Assembly (NCBI GenBank): GCA_030267965.1
Contig: BRYA01001449.1
Location: 1-58,473 of the forward strand
Length of the DNA stretch: 58,473 nt
Direction of reading: 5' to 3'
From: Triparma columacea
Taxonomy: Eukaryota; Sar; Bolidophyceae; Parmales; Triparmaceae
Positions 1-9,109 of the stretch are shown in pieces. A model generated the notes under the pieces. That model saw only the letters and a program-made list of their open reading frames with translations. It made no database searches and had not been told where the DNA came from. The translations under genes and the position numbers were made by a program. Numbering within the stretch: position 1 is the first letter of the stretch; the number at the start of each line of letters is the position of its first letter.

Positions 1-64
1 TCTTGTGGTTCTTTTCCCTTCTCCTTCTTGTCCATACCGAAGACTTTCTCCTGCCCATCCTCAC
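1..64 (-). repeat. Intron start, copy of an intron in the neighbouring gene
   Basis: Reverse-complemented, this stretch begins GTGAGG and is the start of the intron that follows the exon at 65-664. It matches the first 64 bases of intron 2 of the glycosyltransferase gene (from 2164) with about one mismatch. The match extends only about 11 bases into the upstream exons. The rest of this intron lies outside the window. Confidence 0.8.
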
Positions 65-664
65 CTCTTTTTGTGTGGTGTAAACGAGCTTCAGCAAGCA
101 CACGCCATACGCAGCAATAACAAGCGACGCGAGAAACGAGAGCAATATTGCGATCACCAAGTGTGGGGGGGTTACATGTGGCAGCAGCACCCGCAGCAGC
201 ACCCGCATCAGCACGAGCACGAGCAAGAGCAAGAGCGAGAGCGGCACGATCGTCGCGACGCAACGGAGCGTGTCGACCGAGGTCACGGCTTGCAGCACGG
301 GCTTACCGCCCCTCGACCCAATATATTGATCCAGAGGGCAAATCAACTGCTCATAAACTCCTGCTCGCTTGTGTTCCGCAACAATTTTTACTGCCTCAAC
401 AAGCCTTCCAGGCAGGGTGTACTCGAAGGGAATCCCTGCGGCCTGCGATTTGGTCTCAACTGCCGGAGACTCGTCACAGTTCGAGGGTGGACAAGAGGTG
501 GGGGTACAAGGCACACTGTTAGTTGTTTCGGGGGGCCTTGTTTCTTGAACAGTGGTGGTAACAACTTCCTGGGGTGGCATGCCCATCAGCGAAGAAGAAA
601 GATAGAAGACGAAGAAGCACACAAACGCCACGCCACTAGCACGAAATATCTCGGATGACCTCAT
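65..664 (-). CDS. Partial type II membrane protein, first exon
   Basis: This is a 200-codon open first exon on the minus strand. It starts at the ATG at 664-662 and ends at a GTGAGG donor in phase 0; the gene then leaves the window on the left. Residues 10-28 form a single hydrophobic anchor, followed by a Thr/Pro/Cys-rich stalk (about 35-75), the usual layout of a Golgi type II enzyme. Residues about 136-195 are unusually Leu/Val-rich (CTG/GTG-rich DNA) and read as further membrane segments, odd for such an enzyme. I do not recognise a family. A short stretch, HKRAGVY, loosely resembles EEEAGIY in the divergent neighbour. It lies head to head with the glycosyltransferase at 843. It could be a decaying gene. 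Confidence 0.5.
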
Positions 665-842
665 GTTTGATCAAATTGACATGATTTTTTTTTTACTTTT
701 TTTGACCCATCACGTTGAAGCCTCACAATTTTCAAATTCGTGTTCCCAGTTTTCTTTACTGCTTGGACCTGAGTGCTTCGCATTCGCTTCTTCTCTCGGG
801 ACTCTGTTAACGGACCGCAAAAATCGTGATTATCTTAGCAAC
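665..842. promoter_or_regulatory. Divergent intergenic spacer, presumed shared promoter
   Basis: These 178 bp separate two divergent start codons (664 minus, 843 plus) and so must hold both 5' leaders and promoters. There is a T-run at about 686-700. I see no TATA box or repeat that I would name. Confidence 0.3.
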
Positions 843-2584
843 ATGCCACCCCACTCCATGCGAAGGCGAAAGAGAAGATTATTGTTTCCTGTAGCAACCG
901 CGTTCATGCTTGTATTGGGCGGTGCATTGTTACAGCAAGTCACATTCACTGGCAGAGAGGATCGAGCTTCGCTTGGGGCTGTGAGTGTGGACAAGAACCT
1001 TGTCCCCCCCTCCCAAGAGCCCCCACACCTGATACCTGAGCCCCCGCCGCACCTGAAACCTGAGCCCCCGCACCTGAAACCTGAGCCCCCGCACCTGAAA
1101 CCTGAGCCTCCACGCCCCGTATTCCCTTCTAATCTCCATAACTTCACCTTTCCTTCTGACCCTCAAGCGTTGAGCTGCCAAGAGCCCCAGTCAATCAACT
1201 CCAATAGTTTAAGGAAGGTAATCGACAGCATCGAGAACGAAGAGGAAGCTGGGATCTACGTAGTTTGGAGGGAAGCCTACAAGCCGAAGGTCTTTGAACT
1301 CCCACAGTCTGTTGACGGCTATCTTGACCAAAAATTCTGTGAGAACATTTGCAGCGAAGGTGGGTCCAGAGGTTTCAGGGGCTGCGAGCCCGAATCTAAT
1401 CGCGTCGACGAGATGTACTTGAACATTATCTTGACGACCTGCAGCTTTGCTGACAAGGGTCAGAAATTTAAAGGTGGGGTTTACAACGAGCACATGTATA
1501 TGGTTGCCAACCACGCGGGTGCCGTGCCTTCCTTCCAGAGGAAGGAAGTCGTTCGCTTAGACAAGCTTGCCATAGGGCTGGCGCCCTATTCGGATGACTG
1601 TTCGAGCCACTTTTTCTCCAGCACGAGCCCGATGGTTCTCACTCTTCAAGATGTGCTTCCTGACGACGTTAAGGTGAGCGTGAACGATGAGCGAGGTGAA
1701 TTTGTTAGCAAAATAGAGAAACGAAGGGAGTAGCCAATACTGACCAGCGCTTGCATTCGCCTTCGCCTTCACGCAGCTGTTGGTTAACTGGAGCGATTGC
1801 CTCTCTAAGCTATACTCGCTTTACCCGAGCCTCGACACTTCCCGGCTGGTAAAATTCGACGATAAAAAGACGTACTATGCCAAGGAGATGTACTCCATAG
1901 TTCCCAGCCCTTATGGTGAGCATGGCAAACACGGAGGCGAACCAATGTCTGACCAGGCGTTCCAGAGAGTAAGGGTGGCGCTTCAACCTAGCCTTCCCCT
2001 CGAAAGTGAGCTACGGACCAAGCTTATTCTGATCGACCGATCAGACACGGCGGGAAACAGGGCGTGCGAAAACCACGAGGAACTGAAGTCGCGGCTTGAG
2101 ATGAAATACCAGGGTGTTTTGGATGTTGTCAACTTTAGGGGCAGAGATAAGGCACAAAAAGAGGTGAGGATGGGCAGGAGAAAGTCTTTGGTATGGACAA
2201 GAAGGAGAAGGGAAAAGAACCACAAGTACGTCGTCAATATCAATTCCTCTCTTTACTAATTTGTTGGATCGGTCACTGTCCTTTCCCTCACTGCCTTCCT
2301 TTTTGCAGAACGAAGCGCTCTTCCTAAGGGCCGCAGTAGTAGTCGCACCCCACGGTGGTGCCCTCATGAACATGATGTACGCCCTCCAGGGCACAGCGAT
2401 AGTGGAAATCGGGTACTGGGGTCAGGGGGGCATGTGCTTCCCCTCCTTCTTCATGACCATGGCCATGAAACTCCTGCACGACTACTGGCTCGTCATGGCG
2501 GAAGGGTCGTACTCGACACCGCTTAAATGCCCTATTGAAGATATTCTGAAGACGGTCGACCATGTCCTTAGCGTGAAACGATAA
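843..2584 (+). CDS. GT61-like (DUF563-type) Golgi glycosyltransferase
   Basis: Three exons, 843-1673, 1777-2163 and 2309-2584, encode about 497 residues; both introns are GTGAG...CAG and join in phase 0. The N-terminus is basic (MRRRKRR), then a hydrophobic anchor at about 16-33, giving type II topology in the Golgi. Residues about 55-95 are a Pro-rich stalk with tandem PEPPHLK repeats. The third exon carries the family signature around residues 417-440, APHGGAL...QGTAIVEIGY, which in GT61 enzymes marks the end of the catalytic domain and nucleotide-sugar site. The donor and acceptor sugars cannot be read from sequence. Intron 2 is shared almost exactly with the divergent neighbour. The gene starts a run of glycan genes. 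Confidence 0.82.
2164..2230 (+). repeat. Intron sequence shared with the gene at 1-664
   Basis: The 5' part of intron 2 of the glycosyltransferase gene. About 63 of 64 bases agree with the intron start at 64-1 on the opposite strand, including the GTGAGG donor and the 11 exon bases CACAAAAAGAG before it. Confidence 0.8.
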
Positions 2585-2605
2585 CACTTTGAGCACAAAA
2601 CTCCC

Positions 2606-4592
2606 TCACTTCACTTTTCCCCCCTTGGCCTTGCTACTGAATGGAAAACCCACCAATCTCGAGACCTCACCTCCCCCCTCCTCCCCGTCCAGCCTCCAAA
2701 TACCATCCGGGCCCTTCCGAGCAATTCCATAGTATCCTTCGTCAGAATCGTAAAGCTCTCCCCCATCTCCCCCATTGGGTATGACCCTGAAGTCAAGGCT
2801 CACTCTGCTCTTTCCACTCCAATTTTCGCCCGTCCAGTGGAGGCACTGGGCGCCCCAGAAGCTTTTCACCCAACCAACCCCACAATCAACGCGATGCCAG
2901 TCCTCCCTCCCGGGCTCACTTTCCAAATGAAGGCACTCTGCGACGAAAAAAGTGGCAAATACGGGGTAAGCGGTATATATTTAGAAAGTCATGAGCAATA
3001 GCACATACTGTGCTGGAGCGTCGTTCCAGCCCTCACCTGAGCCGCCTCCGTTCGTCAACGGCAGGATAAAGTTTACTGCCGTAGGAGGGTGCCCGTAGAC
3101 GCAGTCGCAGTGAGGACCGAGAGAAAACTCAGAGTGGCGAATGATGCGAACGCAGGGAAAATCCTGGAACTTGAAGACTTCAATGCCAAACTCTTCCAAC
3201 TTCCTTGCCACAAACTTCAAAATGAAGGAGTGGAATAGTCGGTGGAATTGAACCCTCCGTTCTCTACTCAAAAGGTTTGTTACGGCCTCCTCTTTCGAAG
3301 CCTCATCAATTTCCTCCAAACATTTAACACCAAGGCATTCTGTAAGAACTTTGACAAAATTGAACGAAGTGTCAATTGCATAGTCAGATTCCTGATAGAC
3401 ATCTCCCCATGCCACACTCGATGGAACGAATTTTTCGCAGCCCGACTGCACCTCCTCCCTCCTCTTCCTTGCTTTCTTAATATGGGGTTCCATGAGGTCG
3501 AGGGTGTCATCATCGAAGCACAACCCCCCCCCTCCAACGCAGACACTGCGCATACAGAACCCAAACCATTTATCCCTCTTTCTTAAGTACTCGTTGTGCC
3601 ACTCCCTTTCCTCCGCAATCCACGACTCCATACTTTTCTCGTCCCAAACTCCAAAATTCTGTCGTCGATGTTTACTGTGACAAACTTTGGCGTAGTCTAC
3701 CTCTTGCATTGGCCCCGTAGAGCCGGGTATTATCCCAATCTCCTCTACCCTCTTTGCTAACTCCTTGCTGTGCGACATGTGGCTGTCCGCGTACTTCCAT
3801 TCCTTAAAGCAATTACTCCCGTAGCTGCGATCAGCGCGCGTGCGGCGGGGGGGGGTTAGTTCATCACGTGATTTTGCGATTTGCTTCCTTCGCTCTTTGC
3901 CCCCCCTCACCTCCTTTCCAAGTATCTTAGCGGCCTGGCTGGTCCAGACAGATAAAGATGGCCAAACTCATATCGCTTCAAAGGCCTCAGCTCGCCTATT
4001 TCGAAATACTCTGACGGCCAGAGCTCTATCGATTTCCGGTTATCGAAGTGGTACAAGGGGAATCGTGCGTTTTCTAGCTTCTCCATGATTCTCCCAACGT
4101 ATTCGCTAGACTGCTCGTTCCCATTGTCCTTCCAACGCACCGTTTCTCGTACTTCCCCAAGATCAGCATACTTTCGAAGCGCAAAGATGTCCAACGTAAG
4201 GTAAGGCCTAGCGTGCGGTCTCACCCTATCAGCCCCCGGCCATGGTCGCTTCACGTAAGCCCCCAACTTCCTCTCCTTGCATATCTTCGGCAACTTGGTT
4301 ACAACATGTTCATACGCCTCCTTCCCGAACACTGCAATATCAATATCGTCGTCACAGAATGCAATACTCCTGCTCCTTACAGCGCCAAGAATGCTGTTAT
4401 GAGGTCGTTAGTCATAAGATTAAGCGATGCGCCGCGCGCTCCAGCTACACGTCGCTCCCGTACTCTGCCTTACCTTCCTGCTATCAAACTGTACTCTACT
4501 CCAATCTCATCCATAGCCTCAGTCACACCTTTTAAGCAATCGTAAAGAGAGTCTACTTCCTCTTGTTTCAAGAGTCTTTCAGAAGCCATCAT
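2606..4592 (-). CDS. LicD-type transferase fused to a StrG-like oxygenase
   Basis: Four minus-strand exons, 4592-4474, 4393-3911, 3824-3037 and 2937-2606, encode about 573 residues; all phases agree. The N-terminal half is LicD/fukutin-like: LIAGSILGAVRS then FCDDDIDIAVFG (residues about 37-63), the metal-binding signature of enzymes that transfer phosphocholine or other phosphodiester-linked groups to glycans. The C-terminal third has HSEFSLGPHCD, YGHPP and, after the last intron, CLHWT...SRVSLDFRVIP. This resembles the StrG-like 2-oxoglutarate/Fe(II) oxygenases; H439, D441 and H497 would be the iron ligands. There is no membrane anchor and no clear signal peptide. A middle segment with a short Gly run (about 300-400) matches nothing I know. 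The order is transferase first, oxygenase second. Confidence 0.8.
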
Positions 4593-5134
4593 TCATAATC
4601 ACGACAGAGGCGAGGGGAGCAGTAACAAAAACGAAGTGCGAGACGGTCGTGGTGAAATTAGCAGATTGGGAAGGATTGGAGCTGAGACTTAACTAACTTC
4701 TGAACTCCGTCTCTGACCGGAAACCGGAAATGAACAAGGGGCACCCTGAACCTTGGATTTAGGCACTATGTTGGTAGGTAGGTAGGTAGGTAGATTTTGG
4801 CCAAAATCGCTCTTAACTATTTAGGATCGTACTCTCTAAATAGTTAACGTGTAATAAATGACCCTATATAGTGTAATAAATGCCCCTTACGGGGAATTTC
4901 TGACGGAGTCGTGATCAAATTGGAAAATTAATTAAATTATTCATTTAATGCCAAAAAAAAAGGTCTAAAAAAGGGCGTTTTTTCATTAAAAAGTGCGTTT
5001 TTAATTCTAAATAGGTAAGTGAAACGGAAATTAAAAGGTAGGTAGGTAGATTTAAGCCGAAATCGCTCTTAACTATCCAATCCATCCTTGCTCCGTACAG
5101 CCGTACATATACTGTACTAGATGCATACAGTCGA
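4593..5134. other. Intergenic region with two copies of a short repeat
   Basis: This gap between two minus-strand genes holds no gene that I can support. A (TAGG)n run followed by a conserved block ending AAATCGCTCTTAACTAT occurs at about 4770-4815 and again at about 5036-5080. Between them are AT-rich sequence and two copies of GTAATAAATG. It could be a degenerate mobile element or a regulatory repeat. Confidence 0.5.
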
Positions 5135-6778
5135 TCAGGCCCTCGCCGCCCTTTCCCCCATGACCATCGGCTGCGGCGCGACGGCAGTGGTGCCGTTGGG
5201 GTTACTCGTGCCCGTGCCGCGCGGCAAGGAGACGACAATGTAGGAGGCAGAGCCCTGTTTGCTTGCTCCGGAATGGGTGCCGTTGTACTGGCCCTGGAGC
5301 AGCGTCCCCGTCCCAAACTTGGCCGCCAGGCCCTTGGCCTCGAAGGCCGCGAGCGCCGCCTTGAGCTCCTCTTTGATCTTTTTTGCCTTCTTTGCCCCTT
5401 CCATCTCCATCAACACGACGGGAAAGATGAGGGGCATCATCAGCAGCCCCAGAATGTTGAGGATTCCGCAGCCGGGCCCGTCGATGCATATTTGTCGGCA
5501 AGGGAATTGGCAGAAGCAATCTGTCTCCTTTGGTGCGCCATAACGGTCGAGGACGGCGTTGACGCCGTCCATGATGGCCACGTAGTCCTCCTCAGTCATG
5601 TGCTCGCGGAGAGCCGTCGGCATGTTGTGCGGCTTGGCAGCCTCGGAGAAGCGCCAGAGCTCTCCCATGCCCATACACGAGTCTGGCTGCACGTTGGCAT
5701 GGATGACGGCGATCGGAGGGACGATATTCGGCAAGTAGCTGGGCACCAGCGCCGGATCGATCACGCCGCCCTCCTGCGGCGTCCCCATGTCGGCCAGGAT
5801 GCACCCGAGCCGCGGCGTGCTCGAGTCGCTGTAAAACTTGAAGCCGACGAGCTTCTCATTCGCGCCAAAGAGGAAGGCGTGATGATAGTACTCGCCATAG
5901 TCGTCGCGGGCTTTGCCCGGCCCTTCCTGAGCGAGGACCTGGCCGCCCTCCCCGAGCAGGGCGAGGCCGATCACAATTTCATGTGTATAGAAGACTTTGA
6001 CGCCGCGGACCTCGCCGTTGATGGCCGCCGTCTTGAAGCTCTTCGAGGCGTCGCCATCGTTTGCATCGGTGTAATTCAGCTTCTTGGACGCGCCATAAAA
6101 GGGCGACACCTCGCCATCGTTCCGCCAGAACTTGAGCGCGTCGAGACCCCAGCCGCTGCCTGCAAATGCGCCAGGCGGGCCGCGCACCTTCCACCCGATC
6201 TTGGTGAAGCGCAGCGCCTGGAGCTGCTCGGTCGACATGGCTTCCAGCTCGGGTATGGTGGGATACTCAATCAACGAAGGGGCGGCACATCCGTAGTTCG
6301 TTCGAGCGAGAAAGGGCGGGAAAGGGCGGTTTCCGTAAACCCATGGCCACCCGCCCACCATTTCGGTCACGTAGATCCGTGGCTTTGGCAGCCCATCGGC
6401 GCCCGCCTCTTGTGCCTGTTCTTTTGCAAGGCTCTTATCCTCACCACCTCCGGAAACGATGAGGCGCGCGATGCATGCGTCAGCCATGGACTCCAAACAT
6501 TGCGCCTTAAGTGCGGGGTTTGGGCGAGGATTGTGCTCCTCATAGGTCCAAGATTTGGCCGGAATCTCGAGGAAGAAGGCCTTGGCGTCCTCCTCCGTGA
6601 TCTCCCTTTGAGCGCGAGAGCGCACCCCGAGGTGCGCGCGCGTCGATCCATGGTCTAAATGATGCGCGATCGCCACTCCGATGACCACGTCACTCGGGAA
6701 GTCGGCCTCGAGCCCGAGCTGCGTCCGCAGCACGTTTGCCTTCTCCTCGAGCGAGAGCATTTTACCATATGAAGACAT
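5135..6778 (-). CDS. Unrecognised 547-residue single-exon protein
   Basis: One uninterrupted frame, GC-rich compared with its neighbours, with an ATG at 6778-6776. I do not recognise a family with confidence. Residues about 240-335 (around KVFYTHEIVIGLALLGEGGQ ... FLFGANEKLVGFKFYSD) alternate like a beta-rich sugar-binding fold, loosely jacalin-like. From about residue 380, a helical segment with NAVLDRYG is followed by Cys-rich CFCQFPCRQIC and then the hydrophobic ILGLLMMPLIFPVVLM. That order recalls the palmitoylation-linked Golgin-A7/ERF4 family, but only weakly. The C-terminus is Gly/Thr-rich. The lack of introns and different base composition set it apart from the glycan genes on both sides. 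Confidence 0.7.
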   Translation of the reverse strand: MSSYGKMLSLEEKANVLRTQLGLEADFPSDVVIGVAIAHHLDHGSTRAHLGVRSRAQREITEEDAKAFFLEIPAKSWTYEEHNPRPNPALKAQCLESMADACIARLIVSGGGEDKSLAKEQAQEAGADGLPKPRIYVTEMVGGWPWVYGNRPFPPFLARTNYGCAAPSLIEYPTIPELEAMSTEQLQALRFTKIGWKVRGPPGAFAGSGWGLDALKFWRNDGEVSPFYGASKKLNYTDANDGDASKSFKTAAINGEVRGVKVFYTHEIVIGLALLGEGGQVLAQEGPGKARDDYGEYYHHAFLFGANEKLVGFKFYSDSSTPRLGCILADMGTPQEGGVIDPALVPSYLPNIVPPIAVIHANVQPDSCMGMGELWRFSEAAKPHNMPTALREHMTEEDYVAIMDGVNAVLDRYGAPKETDCFCQFPCRQICIDGPGCGILNILGLLMMPLIFPVVLMEMEGAKKAKKIKEELKAALAAFEAKGLAAKFGTGTLLQGQYNGTHSGASKQGSASYIVVSLPRGTGTSNPNGTTAVAPQPMVMGERAARA

Positions 6779-7104
6779 TTAACGGGACTTTTAAGAGGAC
6801 TCCGGTATCAAGTAATCAATATTTACCCTTGACACGGGATAAGAAGGAATAAAACGTTAAGTTGAAAACTCTGGGACCTTTTCCCAAAATAGCCTCGATC
6901 TATCTATCTACATGGCCCATTTTGGGCATCCTGCAATCAATTTGATTTTGTTTTTATGTTGCCCACACAAATTTTTGAGCTTTTGCACTCATCAACCCTA
7001 AGACTATACCAAATTACCGCGCCCGCTGCCCGCTACTACCTTCTTTCGAACATTTATTTGCGATCTGCCTTTAAAACGCAGTTCTTCCTTTGCAAACTTC
7101 CCTC
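6779..7104. other. Divergent intergenic spacer
   Basis: This spacer lies between divergent starts at 6778 (minus) and 7105 (plus). It is AT-rich with a short TATC repeat at about 6900. I see no gene or named element. Confidence 0.4.
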
Positions 7105-9000
7105 ATGTCTTCGGTTCGGAATGGGAGGCTTGTTGCTGTAATCCCTGTGAGATCTGGATCAACGCGGTGCCCCGGAAAGAACTCTAGGCCGTTCGGTACG
7201 TCGACCCTGCTTGAACGAAAGGTTCGCACTTTGCTGTCGGTTAAAGGGATTGATGGGGTCGTCGTATCTTCTGACTGCCCCAACATGCTAAAGTTGGCTG
7301 AAGGGATTGGCGCCACCCCCCACCGGCGCGGCAACGGCTTCGAGACGGAAACGGGGGACAATTCTGCTTCCGATCTCTTCCACCACCTCGCCTCGAGTGC
7401 TTGCCCAGATGCTGACTACATTATGTACGCCACTTGCGTGACTCCATTCATGAAGAAGGAGACATTTGAGGAAATGATTCGGATCTTCCGCAACGAGCCT
7501 GAGAAGTATGACTCTGTCGCGAGTGTCCAAAACAACAAAAACTTCTTTTGGATGAACGACAAACCGCTGAACTTTGACCCAAAGGCCCAGTGCAAGTCAC
7601 AGAACCTGCCCCCTGTTCTCAATGTGACGTACGCGGCTTGCATAATCGAGCGTGACAACATGATATGCTTCAGGAATTGCGTAGGAGAACGTCCTCTCTT
7701 GTACGAGGTCGACGAACTTGAAGCGATAGACATTGACACATCGCTCGACTTTGTCATATCTGAGAGCCTTCACAAGCTCTCAATCAACACCCTAGATGAC
7801 GTCACGACGAATTTACAGTACCTCAACACGGGGACAACCCGCCAAAAGCCACTTCTTCTTGATTGCACGATAAGAGATGGAGGATATACCAACAGCTGGA
7901 ACTTCAGCGATGAGTTTGTAACCAAGGCCTATAAAGCAGTTTCAGAGTCGGGCATGGATTATTTTGAGATTGGCTTCCGCTCGAACACCAAGCTGTTCCC
8001 CCCGCACTCGAAAATGGGAAAATTTGCGTATGTCACAGATGGGGTCGTCCGCAAGATGATAGCGCGTGTCCCTGGCGGCTGCAAGATTGCCGTCATGGCA
8101 AAAATGGGCACTTTCACCGCAGACGATTTTTCCAATGCCGCGGATTCTCCCGTTGACATGGTCCGTGTCCTCTTCCCTCTCCTCGATGAGGATCGCAAGA
8201 GCAAATTCTGTGAAAAGAAGTTTGCGGAGTGCGTGCAGGCGTGCAGGGACATCAAGGCCAAGGGTTACACGGTCTGCCTCAATCTTGCGTGCGCTGAGGT
8301 TCTTACCATGGCCGAGTATGAGTCCATCTGCGACCTTGTGGTCTACTCGAAGCACAAGTCTTTTGGCCCTGATGGCAACGCCATTGTCCCTGGAACCGCA
8401 TGCTGCGATTTCCTCTACCTTGCAGACACTTACGGTGCCGTTAGTGCTGACCTCGCCTCGAGGCTCGTCAAGAAGCTGAGGTTTGAGCTCACAGTGAGGC
8501 AGAGGTGCAGCGGCTGCAGCATTGGGTTCCACGCCCACAACAACCTCAGCGACGGCTGGACGAAGACCCTCTCGGCCATTGACGCGGGCGCTTCAATTGT
8601 CGACTCTTGCATCTTCGGCCTCGGCAGGGGGGCGGGTAACGTGCAAAGCGAGGTCCTCATCTGTCACACCCAAGGGATGGCTTGCGGTAGGAACGGCAAG
8701 ACGTTAGATTTGGAGCCCCTGCTGCACTTTGGCGACACCAACATCCAATCCTATGAGCACATGCCGTTCCAGAGCCGCTTCTCCTTCGGTCAGAATTGCC
8801 TCCACCTCATGACGGGGTTTCTGAAGATGCACCCGGACTATGCCCAAACTATTCTGAACAACTACCGCGGCATGCCTCTCTCCCGAAGCATCAAGATGCT
8901 CAAGATGATCCAGCAGAAGTGTCACTCAACGTGCCAAAATTCCTTCCACATGAAGATCTTCGAGGAAGCCCTCGAGGCGACGAAGGAGGAGGAGTTCTAA
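7105..9000 (+). CDS. CMP-sugar-acid synthetase fused to DRE-TIM aldolase
   Basis: A single exon of 631 residues; the first ATG in a good position is 7105. Residues 11-31 (VIPVRSGSTRCPGKN) are the nucleotide loop of acylneuraminate/KDO cytidylyltransferases, and EAIDIDTSLDF (about 210-220) is their C-terminal metal motif. From about residue 250 a second enzyme begins: LLDCTIRDGGYTNSW supplies the D-x-x-x-R-D residues (253, 257, 258), and GFHAHNNLSDGW supplies the metal-binding HxH (476, 478). These are signatures of the HMG-CoA lyase/4-hydroxy-2-oxovalerate aldolase superfamily. Inference: the aldolase half makes or trims a pyruvate-derived sugar acid that the other half activates with CTP. 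It faces a CMP-sialate-type transporter gene tail to tail. No targeting peptide is evident, so a cytosolic place is likely. Confidence 0.85.
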   Translation: MSSVRNGRLVAVIPVRSGSTRCPGKNSRPFGTSTLLERKVRTLLSVKGIDGVVVSSDCPNMLKLAEGIGATPHRRGNGFETETGDNSASDLFHHLASSACPDADYIMYATCVTPFMKKETFEEMIRIFRNEPEKYDSVASVQNNKNFFWMNDKPLNFDPKAQCKSQNLPPVLNVTYAACIIERDNMICFRNCVGERPLLYEVDELEAIDIDTSLDFVISESLHKLSINTLDDVTTNLQYLNTGTTRQKPLLLDCTIRDGGYTNSWNFSDEFVTKAYKAVSESGMDYFEIGFRSNTKLFPPHSKMGKFAYVTDGVVRKMIARVPGGCKIAVMAKMGTFTADDFSNAADSPVDMVRVLFPLLDEDRKSKFCEKKFAECVQACRDIKAKGYTVCLNLACAEVLTMAEYESICDLVVYSKHKSFGPDGNAIVPGTACCDFLYLADTYGAVSADLASRLVKKLRFELTVRQRCSGCSIGFHAHNNLSDGWTKTLSAIDAGASIVDSCIFGLGRGAGNVQSEVLICHTQGMACGRNGKTLDLEPLLHFGDTNIQSYEHMPFQSRFSFGQNCLHLMTGFLKMHPDYAQTILNNYRGMPLSRSIKMLKMIQQKCHSTCQNSFHMKIFEEALEATKEEEF

Positions 9001-9109
9001 GGTCGGTGGGGGAGCAGTATACATGAATTGCATAAAAGAATCACATTTCGGATTGCTTAACCATACATACATATGAGGGTTTTATTTCTTATTTCCGTGC
9101 CAACCGCCC

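Noticed and set aside
148..522. Plus-strand Arg/Ala-rich open frame
   Set aside because: It is the complement of the Leu/Val-coding repeats of the minus-strand exon at 65-664, and its ARARAR composition reflects GCTC repeats.
5273..6658. 461-codon plus-strand open frame
   Set aside because: It is antisense to the 547-residue minus gene and arises from high third-position GC; it shows no domain and an unlikely composition.
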